Shown here in pieces: positions 18,617-27,471 of a stretch of DNA of 64,000 nt. The translations under genes were made by a program, and so were the position numbers. The stretch is from assembly GCF_022267515.1 (NCBI RefSeq), contig NZ_JAKFGB010000012.1, positions 682,001-746,000 of the forward strand, written 5' to 3'. The notes under the pieces were generated by a model. That model was not told the DNA's origin. It was given only the letters and a program-made list of their open reading frames with translations, and did not search any database. This DNA is from Rubinisphaera margarita. Its GTDB lineage: Bacteria; Planctomycetota; Planctomycetia; Planctomycetales; Planctomycetaceae. Position 1 is the first letter of the stretch. Each line of letters opens with the position of its first letter.

Positions 18617-19504
18617 CTATTCCACGGCAATGGGAACATCGTACGTCACCGGCTCCGCTCCGGCGGGGACGATTCGAAAGCGAATCATGACGTTCTTGGC
18701 ACCAGCAGGAATCATCAGTCCCCCTTGAGCGTAGTGGGCGGGTTCTTCCGGGGTCTCCGGTTCGTAAACGGTCGGGACTTCAGCGGCGATCACGGACTTG
18801 TCTTCCCCATTAATCAGGGCGTTGAAGACTTTCGCATCGGCAACCGGCTGGCCGTCACGGGTGATGGCGACCGCGGGTTCGACTTCTTCACCGGCGTGCA
18901 GATGTTGCCCGTGATGACCGAGCAGAATTGTCATCCCGGCATGAGTCTCAGGCTCACCTTCCCAGACAAGGGCGTCGTCGACCCCGTGGGAGTGGCCGTG
19001 CCCATGACCGTGGGCTTCTTCTGCGAAGTTTCCGGCGTAGGGAGTTCCTTCGACCTCGGCGCTGATCGTGCCAGCAAATTCCCGCACAATGCCGAGGCTC
19101 TCGTGTTTGCCCGTGAAGCGAGACGCTTTACCGTCCGTCTCACCATTCAATGGAGCCGGTTCGAGTGTAACCTGGAACGCTGGATCCTTGATGTTTAGTA
19201 GAACGCTCTCAGCGGCAACCGGCACCGGCGTTTTCTGGTCTTCCCCAAGCACATAGACCGTAGCCGACTTCTCGTCATGATCGACGGTGAATTCCACGTG
19301 ATAGGTTCCCCCGCCCCAGTCCGCGACTGTTCCGCCGTGCGGTCCTTCCCCGTGACTGTGCCCGCCTTCTGCCTCCTCGTGCGGATGGCCGTGATCTTCT
19401 TCAGAGCTTGAGGTCGTGGGATTCGTGGCCGGCTTTTCACAGCCTACGAAACATATTGTGCCGAGCAGCAATGTCAACGATGTTGTGTAGGTGATCAGTT
19501 TCAT
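18617..19504 (-). CDS. His-rich lipoprotein of the metal-efflux operon
   Basis: About 295 residues from ATG 19504; the longer open frame to 19642 adds an improbable Arg/Ser-rich leader, so I reject it. The N-terminus 'MKLITYTTSL' with lipobox 'FVGC' (Cys ~ residue 21) marks a lipoprotein. It has a His/Glu-rich segment ('DHGHPHEEAEGGHSHGEGPHGG') and a second His cluster ('HGHGHGHSHG') near the middle, likely metal-binding or metal-buffering. Repeated 'GTYHVEFTVDHDEK' and 'GKHESLGIV' strands suggest beta domains. It lies 85 bases downstream of the RND pump gene on the same strand, so I infer a periplasmic metal-binding partner. No outer-membrane channel is encoded here. Confidence 0.85.
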   Translation of the reverse strand: MKLITYTTSLTLLLGTICFVGCEKPATNPTTSSSEEDHGHPHEEAEGGHSHGEGPHGGTVADWGGGTYHVEFTVDHDEKSATVYVLGEDQKTPVPVAAESVLLNIKDPAFQVTLEPAPLNGETDGKASRFTGKHESLGIVREFAGTISAEVEGTPYAGNFAEEAHGHGHGHSHGVDDALVWEGEPETHAGMTILLGHHGQHLHAGEEVEPAVAITRDGQPVADAKVFNALINGEDKSVIAAEVPTVYEPETPEEPAHYAQGGLMIPAGAKNVMIRFRIVPAGAEPVTYDVPIAVE

Positions 19505-19589
19505 TTTCAGTACCTTTTCTGAAGGTAAGATACCCCGCCTCTCACGAACCGGACGATGGGTTCGAGTCGAGGTCGATGAGCGTTTTGAG

Positions 19590-22500
19590 TTAGTGGATGA
19601 TGGCCTCTTCCTCTTCGTCTCGTTGTGAGAGCGCCAGAGCATCCCGACCGCTGAATTTCCAGAACAACCCGGGATGGATCAGGAACTCGCAGAAGGTGGA
19701 CGTCACCAGACCGCCGAGAATCACGGTGGCGACGGGATAAAGAATTTCCCGCCCTGGCTCTCTGCCGCCGAGTACCAGCGGCAGCAATCCAATTCCGGCA
19801 GTGAGCGCGGTCATCAGCACTGGAGCCAGACGCTCCAGGCTGCCGCGAAGGATCATGTCTTTTGTGAAGTCCTCCCCTTCTTCTTTCATGAGATGGAAGT
19901 AGTGGGTGACCAGCAGGATGCCGTTTCGCACTGCGATTCCGCCAAGGGAAATAAATCCGACGAGGCTGGCGACGGTCAACGACTGTTGAGTAATGACCAG
20001 CGCCAGCACGCCTCCAATGAAAGCTGTCGGCAAAGCATTGAGGATCTGTAGCACGACACGAACAGAAGGAAAGAGCAGCAGGAGAATCACGAACATTCCC
20101 ACGACCGAAACGCCGGCCAGAATGACAATCGTTCGCGTCGCGCGCTGCTGACTCTCAAACTGTCCGCCGTATTCGATGAAGTAACCTTCAGGCAGTTCAA
20201 CACGCTGATCGACACGTCGCTGGATCTCCGCAACCGCACTGGCCAGGTCTCGATCCTGGGTGTTACAGCGGATCACCATACGTCGGCGGGCGTTCTCTCG
20301 ATTCACGGCATTGGGACCTGCCCCGGGCCCAATCTCGGCGACTTCTCTCAATTCGATCTGACCACGTTCCTCCGGCAAGTCAATCCGCAGCCGGCCGAGA
20401 TTGGCGTAGTCTGTACGATAATCTTCCTCCAGACGGATCAGCAGGTCGAAGCGCCGTTGCCCTTCCAGTACCTGGGAAACCACTTCGCCCTGCAAGGCCG
20501 TTTGCAATACATTGGCCACGTAGGCTCGTGTCACGCCGTAGAATGCCAGATCGTCGGTTCTCAGCTGGATGTGCAGTTCTTCGGTCTGCTGAATGGGCTC
20601 GATCACAGGAGGAGTAATCCCGTCGATCGACTGGACGGTCGCTCTCACCTCTTCCGACAGTTGCTGCAGCACATCGATGTCGTCACCGAAAATCTTGATC
20701 GCAATTTGAGCGTAGACCCCCGAGACCATGTGGCTGATCAGGTGAGCCAGCGGCTGCTCTACTTCGATCGAGACGCCTGGTACTTCTTCGCCCAGTTCGT
20801 CCAGGAGGTCCTTGATGATCTCGTCGCGCTCGTGTTGAGCGGCCGGATTCATGCTCAGGATGTACTCCCCCGCGTTGACGGGAGAGGCGTGCTCATCCAT
20901 CTCGGCTCGCCCCGTTCTCCGCACGAAGTGCAAAATGGCACCGTCCGGATTCTTGTCTGACTTCTGCATCTCGCGCAGTTTCTGATCGATCAGTGCGGAG
21001 GACGCGTTCGATGCATCCAGCGAGGATCCGGGAGGAAGAGTGACATTGATCTGCACGCTCCCCTCGTCGAAGTCGGGAAGGAAGTTGCGTCCCAGTTGTG
21101 ACATCTGCCAACCGGCAATCGCAACGACAATCCAAGTCGCGAGCAACAGCGGGCCGGGGATCGCCATGCTCAAACGAATCAGATAGCTCGCCGCCCATTT
21201 CAGGGCTCGCAGGAGTATCCCCTCCTTTTCGGCATGAGTGGCTGGAGACTTAGGGAGCAGATAATACGACAGGACGGGCGTGACCGTCAGCGAAACGAGC
21301 AATGAAGCCAGGATCGAGATGATGTAGGCCACCCCAAGCGGAGTGAAAAGGCGACCCTCCACCCCGGTGAGGGCGAACAGCGGCAGGAAGACGAGAATCA
21401 CCACCGCGGTGCCGAAAACGATCGCGCTGCGAATTTCCTTACTGGCTTCATAGACGACCTGAATCGCCGGTCGAGGCTGAGTCAGCGCGTTGTTCTCTTT
21501 CAGTCGACGGAAAATGTTCTCGACATCGACAATGGCGTCGTCGACGAGTTCCCCCATCGCCACGGCGAGCCCGCCGAGCGTCATTACGTTGATCGACAGC
21601 TCGGTTCCGGATAGATATCCAATGGCTCGAAATACGAGCGTAGTAATCACCAGCGATAAAGGAATGGCCGTCAGCGTGATGAAGGTCGTCCGGAAGTTCA
21701 GCAGGAACAGAAACAGAATGATAATGACGAGCGTCGCTCCGATGACGAGCGCCTCCGCCACGTTGAAAATACCGCGATCGATAAAATTGCGCAGCTGGAA
21801 CAGTTCCGGATTGATGACGATATCGGCCGTGAGAGAATCTTCAGACTGCTGGAACGCTTCTTCGAGCCGATCGGTCAACCCGCGTGTATCGACATGGGGC
21901 TGTTTGACGATCGTAAAGACAACGCCGGGGCGCCCGTTGACGCTGCCATCGCCCCGCTTGAACTCCGCTCCTTCGGTCACATTCGCGACCTGACTGAGCA
22001 GAATGGCTCGCTTGTCACTGACCTTGATTGGAATCTGCCTCAGGTCATCGACAACTCGAGATGGCTCAGGTCCAAGGCGTCCTAGAATACGGATCGGGCG
22101 TTCGGTTTCCCCGGTCACGGCATAGCCGCCACTGGTGTTAATGTTGCTGTCTTTCAGGGCCTGCTCGACATCCTGCAGCGTGATGCCGTATTCCAGAAGC
22201 GCCGCTGGGTCAATTCGGACTTGATACTGTTTGCGGTCGCCGCCGAGGATAAACGCTTCGGCAACCCCGGTCACTTTGAGAATTCGGGGTCGAATGACCC
22301 AGTCGGAAATTGTGCGTAGCGAGAGACGACGAGCTTCTGCGGAGGGAAAGTCGATCTGATGCGACTTGCCGTCGACAACAACGGTTGCCTGTTCAACGTC
22401 GTTGATACCCGCTGCAGAATCCGTGGGAACTCCGACGTCCCAACTGATTGAATCCACTGCGACCTCTTCCCAGGTCTGAACGTCCTCTCTCACCTTCGGC

Positions 22501-23033
22501 CGCCAGAGTTTAATCTCCTGGTCGGGATCAACGCGTTCCGCCATGAGATCGGAATCCGTGATCGGGTAAAGTTCCCCGCCGTTCGGACCCTGCTGCCGAT
22601 AGATCCCGGCGACGACAATCTGCCCCATGATCGAAGCCGGTGGCGTCATCTGAGGCAGGATTCCCTCGGGCAGGATTCCATCAAGGGTGGCGAGCCGCTC
22701 CTGTACGGTTTGCCGAGCGGTTCGGATGTTGGTCTCCCAGTCGAACTCAATGTAGATGACATTCAGCCCTGCGGTGGACTGACTGCGAACGGCCTGAACA
22801 CCGCTGGCACCGAGCAGCGCGATCTCGATCGGCTGAGTGACCAGCGTTTCAACTTCTTCCGTGGCGAGTCCCGGACATTCGGTGATGATGATCACTCGCG
22901 GCCTGTCGAGGTCGGGGAAGACATCGATCGGCATCTGGGTCGCCAGATAGGAGCCGTAGACGAGAACGGCCATGCTGATGACGAGAATCAGCATGCGATA
23001 GTGCAGTGAGAATCGAATAATCGCATTGAGCAT
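19590..23033 (-). CDS. Heavy-metal RND efflux pump, CzcA/CusA-like
   Basis: About 1147 residues from ATG 23033 (GAGGA nearby; the open frame to 23102 is an unlikely extension). It is an inner-membrane proton-driven pump: TM1 ('MLILVISMAVLVYGS'), 'MPIDVFPDLDRPRV' and 'PGLATEEVETLVTQPIE' typical of the HME-RND family, TM4 'GGLAVAMGELVDDAIVDVEN' and the C-terminal repeat 'GISLGGIAVRNGILLV'-like 'SLGGIAVRNGILLV'. Between 'SIMGQIVVAGI' (near 144) and 'LRTISDWVIRPR' (near 250) it carries about 75 residues more than characterised CzcA/CusA proteins. The TM4 signature is neither the DFGxxxDGA form of Zn/Co/Cd pumps nor the AMVDAA form of Cu/Ag pumps, so the metal is not assigned. Ten bases follow the adaptor gene. 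Confidence 0.93.
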   Translation of the reverse strand: MLNAIIRFSLHYRMLILVISMAVLVYGSYLATQMPIDVFPDLDRPRVIIITECPGLATEEVETLVTQPIEIALLGASGVQAVRSQSTAGLNVIYIEFDWETNIRTARQTVQERLATLDGILPEGILPQMTPPASIMGQIVVAGIYRQQGPNGGELYPITDSDLMAERVDPDQEIKLWRPKVREDVQTWEEVAVDSISWDVGVPTDSAAGINDVEQATVVVDGKSHQIDFPSAEARRLSLRTISDWVIRPRILKVTGVAEAFILGGDRKQYQVRIDPAALLEYGITLQDVEQALKDSNINTSGGYAVTGETERPIRILGRLGPEPSRVVDDLRQIPIKVSDKRAILLSQVANVTEGAEFKRGDGSVNGRPGVVFTIVKQPHVDTRGLTDRLEEAFQQSEDSLTADIVINPELFQLRNFIDRGIFNVAEALVIGATLVIIILFLFLLNFRTTFITLTAIPLSLVITTLVFRAIGYLSGTELSINVMTLGGLAVAMGELVDDAIVDVENIFRRLKENNALTQPRPAIQVVYEASKEIRSAIVFGTAVVILVFLPLFALTGVEGRLFTPLGVAYIISILASLLVSLTVTPVLSYYLLPKSPATHAEKEGILLRALKWAASYLIRLSMAIPGPLLLATWIVVAIAGWQMSQLGRNFLPDFDEGSVQINVTLPPGSSLDASNASSALIDQKLREMQKSDKNPDGAILHFVRRTGRAEMDEHASPVNAGEYILSMNPAAQHERDEIIKDLLDELGEEVPGVSIEVEQPLAHLISHMVSGVYAQIAIKIFGDDIDVLQQLSEEVRATVQSIDGITPPVIEPIQQTEELHIQLRTDDLAFYGVTRAYVANVLQTALQGEVVSQVLEGQRRFDLLIRLEEDYRTDYANLGRLRIDLPEERGQIELREVAEIGPGAGPNAVNRENARRRMVIRCNTQDRDLASAVAEIQRRVDQRVELPEGYFIEYGGQFESQQRATRTIVILAGVSVVGMFVILLLLFPSVRVVLQILNALPTAFIGGVLALVITQQSLTVASLVGFISLGGIAVRNGILLVTHYFHLMKEEGEDFTKDMILRGSLERLAPVLMTALTAGIGLLPLVLGGREPGREILYPVATVILGGLVTSTFCEFLIHPGLFWKFSGRDALALSQRDEEEEAIIH

Positions 23034-23043
23034 GTGTGTTTCC

Positions 23044-24453
23044 TCAGTGAGCGGCGTGAACGGTTCCATCGGCGTGGACGTGGACATCGGCACGCATGCC
23101 ACTGGCGGCCTGAGACTTCAGGATACGATTGAGAGAAGCCGCACTGCTCTGGGCGAAGAACAGTCCCGGCGTGATGCTGCCGTCGTTGGCAATCACCGTG
23201 TTCACGCGGTCCTCGTGCAGGACATGAACCGGAATGCGATTGAAGAGACTCCCATTCTGCTGAAAGACAAACGCTTCCGGACCTTCCCGGACGACGGCTC
23301 CACTGGGCAGAACGATCACGTTCGTTAACTCTTCAACCGGCACATGCAGGCGGACCCGCTGCCCGGGACGAAACCGCCAGACCACGAAGGTTTCATCATC
23401 TTTCTGGTAAGCCCGAGCCTGGTTCTGGAGCGGGATGAAGAAATCAAACGTGCGACTTTCGGTATCAATCGCGTTGGAGATGTAGCGAATCTGAAATTCC
23501 TGCTGCAGCGGAGGCCAGTGTTCTTTCACGTCTTCCGCGAACTCCACGTGGATGCTCCAGCCGAGTTGAGCGGCGTTCTCCAGATAGGGAGCTTCGCGCT
23601 TGAACGCATGCCCTTCTACATAAAGCGAACTGTGGTCGGAAAGAGTCGACAGCAGTTGACCCGCCTGGACCTGCTGCCCCAGTTCGGCCCGCAGGTCCTG
23701 CACTTCGTAGGCGATCCCCGATAGATTCCCGGAATCACTCTGAAAAGCGGTCTGCTGGATCTCCGAACTCGCTTTCGATGCCTGGAACGGCGGCGGCGCG
23801 ACCACTTCAACGGTGGAAATGAACTTTCCTTCGGTGATGCTCTGGATCTGGCTGGGACTCAATCCTCTCGTCAGCAGATCCTGCCGATGCGATTGAATCA
23901 ACGCTTCCTGTCGACGGAGCTGGTTGTTGAGGTCGATGATCTTCGTTCCAGCGATTCCCCCAGATTCCGCCAACGGTCCCAGCCGATCGAGCTGCTCCTG
24001 GATAAGCTGAATTTCTTTGGACGCGCTGAACAGCTCTTTCTGAGTGTTCTGCAGGTACTCGCTGAAAAGTTGAACGGTGAACAATTTGTCGCCGGGCCGA
24101 ACGGTTTCTCCTGGAAACGCGTGGACTTGCGAGATCACTCCCACCGCCGGTGACGTCACTCCGCGATCCGACCGTCCGGGGCGGTCAACAACTTCTCCCG
24201 GGACTTGAATCTTCCGCCAGTATGTCTGAGGGACGACCGGCTTTGCGATCAGGCTCAGGTTCTTTCTGGCCTGTGCGGAAAGCTTCAAGACTTTTGGTTC
24301 CTCGACCGGAGAAGGCTCGACTTCGCTTTCGATGGGAGCGGCTTCTGACTGGACCAGCGGTAGCCACTGCTCCCGGGTAAAAAAAGCACCTGCGGCAACC
24401 GCACCAATCAGGAGGAATCCGACTATCGAGCCGGTGAATCGAGATGATTTCAT
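23044..24453 (-). CDS. RND efflux periplasmic adaptor, CzcB/CusB-like
   Basis: About 469 residues from ATG 24453; the earlier in-frame start at 24558 adds a leader without signal character. One N-terminal membrane anchor ('SIVGFLLIGAVAAGAFF') is followed by an adaptor fold: a lipoyl-like half ('PGEVVDRPGRSDRGVTSPAVGVI', 'PGDKLFTVQLFSEYLQ'), a coiled-coil hairpin (~150-230), the second half ('LGQQVQAGQLLSTLSD'), and a beta-barrel with 'RVRLHVPVEELTNVIVLPSGAVV'. A short His-rich tail ('ADVHVHADGTVHAAH') ends the protein and may help hand over metal. It bridges the CzcA-like pump (gene 10 bases downstream) to an outer-membrane factor that must be encoded elsewhere. Confidence 0.92.
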   Translation of the reverse strand: MKSSRFTGSIVGFLLIGAVAAGAFFTREQWLPLVQSEAAPIESEVEPSPVEEPKVLKLSAQARKNLSLIAKPVVPQTYWRKIQVPGEVVDRPGRSDRGVTSPAVGVISQVHAFPGETVRPGDKLFTVQLFSEYLQNTQKELFSASKEIQLIQEQLDRLGPLAESGGIAGTKIIDLNNQLRRQEALIQSHRQDLLTRGLSPSQIQSITEGKFISTVEVVAPPPFQASKASSEIQQTAFQSDSGNLSGIAYEVQDLRAELGQQVQAGQLLSTLSDHSSLYVEGHAFKREAPYLENAAQLGWSIHVEFAEDVKEHWPPLQQEFQIRYISNAIDTESRTFDFFIPLQNQARAYQKDDETFVVWRFRPGQRVRLHVPVEELTNVIVLPSGAVVREGPEAFVFQQNGSLFNRIPVHVLHEDRVNTVIANDGSITPGLFFAQSSAASLNRILKSQAASGMRADVHVHADGTVHAAH

Positions 24454-24604
24454 AGGAAAGCCTCTATGGGCGCGTAATAGGAGATACAGATACCAGCGGA
24501 TTTCATTGGCGGGCCGCAATTGCTTTCGGCTCGAACGAATCAGCGCGCAGGGTGGCACTTCGCGAGACGAAAATGATGCAGGGGCCGTAAAAGCAGGAAA
24601 GACA

Positions 24605-24630
24605 ATCGGAGCGATTAAGCAGGCTCCGAT
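24605..24630 (-). terminator. Hairpin between the His-rich gene and the adaptor gene (attenuator candidate)
   Basis: ATCGGAGC (24605-24612) and GCTCCGAT (24623-24630) form an 8-bp perfect stem with a 10-base loop. Read on the minus strand it follows the stop of the His-rich gene by ten bases and is trailed by a loose T-rich stretch (TGTCTTTCCTGCTTTT). It could be a weak terminator or attenuator that lowers expression of the pump genes relative to the first gene. Confidence 0.45.
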
Positions 24631-24639
24631 CGAGCTGAA

Positions 24640-25068
24640 TTAACAGCGAATCGCGCGCAGTTCCAGATAGAGCACACGCGGAGGCGGAGCAGAATGCAAT
24701 CCGCAAACATGCGAGCGGCCGGTTGCAGCTGCTTCGAGCATGACGGGAGAATGAGTCCAGAGAATCAATACTGAACCGACGAGATCGATTCCGGCCGAAT
24801 CTCTTACCAACTGAACATCATCGCAGTAGACCGCATCGGAATCATGATCCGAATTGGGTTCTTCCGACGGGCATTCATCACAGTCGTGCGATTCGTGGTG
24901 ATGATGAGAATGGCTGCCGTGACCGTGATTATGCAAATGGCGATGCGGCCGCAGAGAGTGACTTCCCGGCTCGATCTCCCCTGTTCCGGCATGGGAATGC
25001 TCAACCGGCACGACGATCTGGGCCGCCAGCAGGAGAGGGATCAGGAATAGTGAGAGGAAGCTTTGCAT
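24640..25068 (-). CDS. Small secreted His-rich protein heading the metal-efflux operon
   Basis: A 142-residue protein with a signal peptide (residues 1-~20, 'FLSLFLIPLLLAAQIVVP'). A dense histidine stretch ('HRHLHNHGHGSHSHHHHESH', ~42-62) leads into 'DCDECPSEEPNSDHDSD'. The second half is hydrophobic strands ('IDLVGSVLILW') and ends 'LYLELRAIRC'. Such proteins bind transition metals in the periplasm; the exact family is not recognised. It is encoded 186 bases before the adaptor gene on the same strand with a hairpin between, so I infer it is the metal-binding first member of the operon. Confidence 0.78.
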   Translation of the reverse strand: MQSFLSLFLIPLLLAAQIVVPVEHSHAGTGEIEPGSHSLRPHRHLHNHGHGSHSHHHHESHDCDECPSEEPNSDHDSDAVYCDDVQLVRDSAGIDLVGSVLILWTHSPVMLEAAATGRSHVCGLHSAPPPRVLYLELRAIRC

Positions 25069-25393
25069 GAATTCTCAACGGACGACAACAGTGAGCACAT
25101 CAGCTAGGAAGAATAGCGCCGGCCTGATCGCTGGTCAAGATGGGACTTCCTGTTCTGGGCCTGATCTTCGCTAATAGCCCGCGCATCCTCAGACGGGGAA
25201 CGCTGCTGATCACGGAGACCGAATTGAAGCTCGTGACCTGCGCCCACGCGATCCGAGGAGGAAAGCGGAAGTGAGAAGTTCTTCGAAGCTCCAGGGGCCC
25301 TGCTCTTTGTTCACTTGCCGGCGATGCGATAGGATACCGTTATCGTGGATGTCCCACGGCTAACGGTTCGTCCGATCTCGAAAGGCTTACACG
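25069..25393. other. Divergent intergenic region between the metal-efflux operon and the VOC gene
   Basis: This 325-base gap must hold divergent promoters for the minus efflux operon and the plus VOC/M14 pair. I looked for a MerR- or ArsR-type palindrome and found none that is convincing. No regulator gene for the efflux operon is present next to it. Confidence 0.4.
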
Positions 25394-25822
25394 ATGACTC
25401 CCTTTCACATCGCGATTCCCGTTCGCGACATTGCTGAGGCACGCGAGTTCTATGGCGTCAAGATGGGACTGGCGGAGGGGCGAAGCGATACGCACTGGAT
25501 TGACTGGGATCTGTTCGGCCATCAGGTAGTCACTCACTTGAACCCGGCTTTGGGGTCGAAGGGAAAAGTTGTCACCCACTGCAATCCCGTTGATTCGCAC
25601 GCCGTGCCCGTGCCTCACTACGGAGTGATTCTCGACGTCGACAATTGGAAGGAGCTGGCCGACCGTGTTCGCACCTTCGTTGACGATTTCATCATCGAAC
25701 CGTACGTCCGCTTTGAGGGACAGGCTGGCGAACAGCACACGATGTTCTTTGAAGACCCGAGTGGAAACGCATGGGAATTCAAGGCGTTCGTCGATGTCGA
25801 AGCACAATTGTTCGCGAAATGA
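25394..25822 (+). CDS. VOC (glyoxalase/dioxygenase fold) family protein
   Basis: A 142-residue protein. It starts 'TPFHIAIPVRDIAEAREFYG' as vicinal-oxygen-chelate proteins do, with 'HQVVTH' near 50, 'HAVPVPHYGVIL' near 70 and the end 'FFEDPSGNAWEFKAF'. The histidines at 5 and ~75 and the glutamate in 'NAWEFK' are placed like the metal ligands of the family. Members range from glyoxalase and extradiol dioxygenase to resistance proteins, so the reaction is not assigned. Its stop overlaps the ATG of the next gene (ATGA at 25819-25822), which points to co-translation with an aspartoacylase-like protein. Confidence 0.88.
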   Translation: MTPFHIAIPVRDIAEAREFYGVKMGLAEGRSDTHWIDWDLFGHQVVTHLNPALGSKGKVVTHCNPVDSHAVPVPHYGVILDVDNWKELADRVRTFVDDFIIEPYVRFEGQAGEQHTMFFEDPSGNAWEFKAFVDVEAQLFAK

Positions 25823-27402
25823 ACCGGCCCATCATGAAGAATGCGATGTCCCTGCTGGTCTTCATCGCCTGGTCGTGCTGCGTGTCGACCGGCTGTTTTG
25901 CTCAGGAGAAACTGCAGCTCCTCCTCGGAGAAGGCAAACCGTGGCAGACGCCAGTCTATGTGCATGATACGGGCGTCGAGGGGCCGGTTGTGATTGTCAC
26001 GGGCGGGGTTCACGGCAATGAACCTGCCGGAGCTCGCGCAGCGGAGCAGATTCGCCACTGGCCAATTGTTTGCGGCAAGCTGATTGTCATACCGCGTGTC
26101 AATCGATTCGGACTCGATCAGGAGACTCGATATCTTCCCGAGGCGCCTCCCGAGCAGAAGGATTTAAACCGCAATTTCCCGAGCCCGAAAATCGCTGACG
26201 AACCTCGCGGTGAAATTGCCGAGGTCCTCTGGGATTATGTGGTCGAGCAGAATCCGGACTGGCTTTTCGACCTGCACGAAGGTTACGAGTTCAATATCTC
26301 TCACGAGCCAGGGCCCGGGAAGACGAAATCGGTCGGCTCAAGCATCATCTATGATCCAGCCCAGGGCTTTGGTCCGCTGGTTGAACGAATGCAGATGGCC
26401 GCGAATTCCACGGTGGTCGATCCTGACCGGAGATTCACACTGCGAAATCGCGGCCCTAAGAAAACGTCACTGGCGAGTGCAGTGATCGATGTGCTCGGCC
26501 GAAACGCCATGATTCTCGAGACGACTTATCAATATCAGCGGTTGCCGGTCAGAACGCGTCAACATCGAGTCATGATGAACGTCGCGTTGTCTCAGTTGGG
26601 AATGATCACCGAGGACTGCTTTGATGTCCTGACTCCCCCGGCGTCGGAGCGAGACGGGCACGTCTTTGTCGCTCTTTACGACGATGACGGCGCTTCCGAT
26701 CGAGGCGTCGACAATCTCACGCATGTATTCGACGCAGCGTCTGAGATCACGGTCGTCCATCTGGGCGCCGACGAGATCCGACCGGATGTGTTGTCTCAGA
26801 TTGATGCCGTCGTTTTCGGCGGCGGCAGCGGGTCCAGACAGGCGGCGACCATCGGTCCCAACGGCGCAGACTCAGTGCAATCGTTCGTGCGAGATGGCGG
26901 TGGCTATGTGGGGATCTGCGCGGGAGGATTCTTGTGCTCGGCTCATTATTCCTGGTCACTCAATCTGATCGACACCCAGGTCTTTACCGGAACACGGACT
27001 ATCGAAGGGGGGGGCCCGAAATCGATGTGGTACCGCGGTCAAACCACCACCCAGAAGATGCAGCTGACCCAGGAAGGCCAGAGATTGTTCTCGGATCTTC
27101 CCGAGCATCTCGAGGTCCGGTATCACAACGGGCCGATCGTCTCGCCAAAGCACTCTGCCGATCTGGAGCCGTACACTGTGCTGGCATTCTTTCGGTCCGA
27201 GAAGGTGCTTTATCCGCCACAGGAGGGGACGATGATTAACACCCCCGCAATCGTGAGCGGCCCTTTCGGTCAGGGGCAAGTCATCTCCATCAGTCCGCAT
27301 CCGGAAGCCACGGAAGGGCTTGAATCCATGGCCTCGACTGCAGTGAAAGCGGTCGCCAGAACGAGTGTTGAGCAATCGCTCTCGCTCCCGCATTCGCGTT
27401 AG
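25819..27402 (+). CDS. Fused M14-type aspartoacylase/deacylase plus BPL_N amidotransferase-like domain, secreted
   Basis: About 527 residues from ATG 25819, which overlaps the VOC stop (the frame opens at 25771 but overlaps the VOC coding region). A signal peptide ('SLLVFIAWSCCVSTGCFA') is followed by a succinylglutamate-desuccinylase/aspartoacylase-like zinc domain: 'GGVHGNEPAG' supplies the H-x-x-E ligands, 'DLNRNFP' the substrate arginine region and 'DLHEGYEF' the third histidine. From about 285 a second domain resembles the N-terminal BPL_N/class I amidotransferase-like fold: 'VFVALYDDDGAS', 'AVVFGGGSGSRQ' and a nucleophile-elbow 'VGICAGGFLC', ending 'ISPHPEATEGLES'. The combination suggests hydrolysis of an acylated amino compound or peptide in the periplasm. 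Confidence 0.85.
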   Translation: MNRPIMKNAMSLLVFIAWSCCVSTGCFAQEKLQLLLGEGKPWQTPVYVHDTGVEGPVVIVTGGVHGNEPAGARAAEQIRHWPIVCGKLIVIPRVNRFGLDQETRYLPEAPPEQKDLNRNFPSPKIADEPRGEIAEVLWDYVVEQNPDWLFDLHEGYEFNISHEPGPGKTKSVGSSIIYDPAQGFGPLVERMQMAANSTVVDPDRRFTLRNRGPKKTSLASAVIDVLGRNAMILETTYQYQRLPVRTRQHRVMMNVALSQLGMITEDCFDVLTPPASERDGHVFVALYDDDGASDRGVDNLTHVFDAASEITVVHLGADEIRPDVLSQIDAVVFGGGSGSRQAATIGPNGADSVQSFVRDGGGYVGICAGGFLCSAHYSWSLNLIDTQVFTGTRTIEGGGPKSMWYRGQTTTQKMQLTQEGQRLFSDLPEHLEVRYHNGPIVSPKHSADLEPYTVLAFFRSEKVLYPPQEGTMINTPAIVSGPFGQGQVISISPHPEATEGLESMASTAVKAVARTSVEQSLSLPHSR

Positions 27403-27471
27403 ATCGCTCGGCTCTCAAGCAGGGTTCAGCCGTCGGATTATCGAGACTGAACGCCGTGTCGCGGCGGATCC

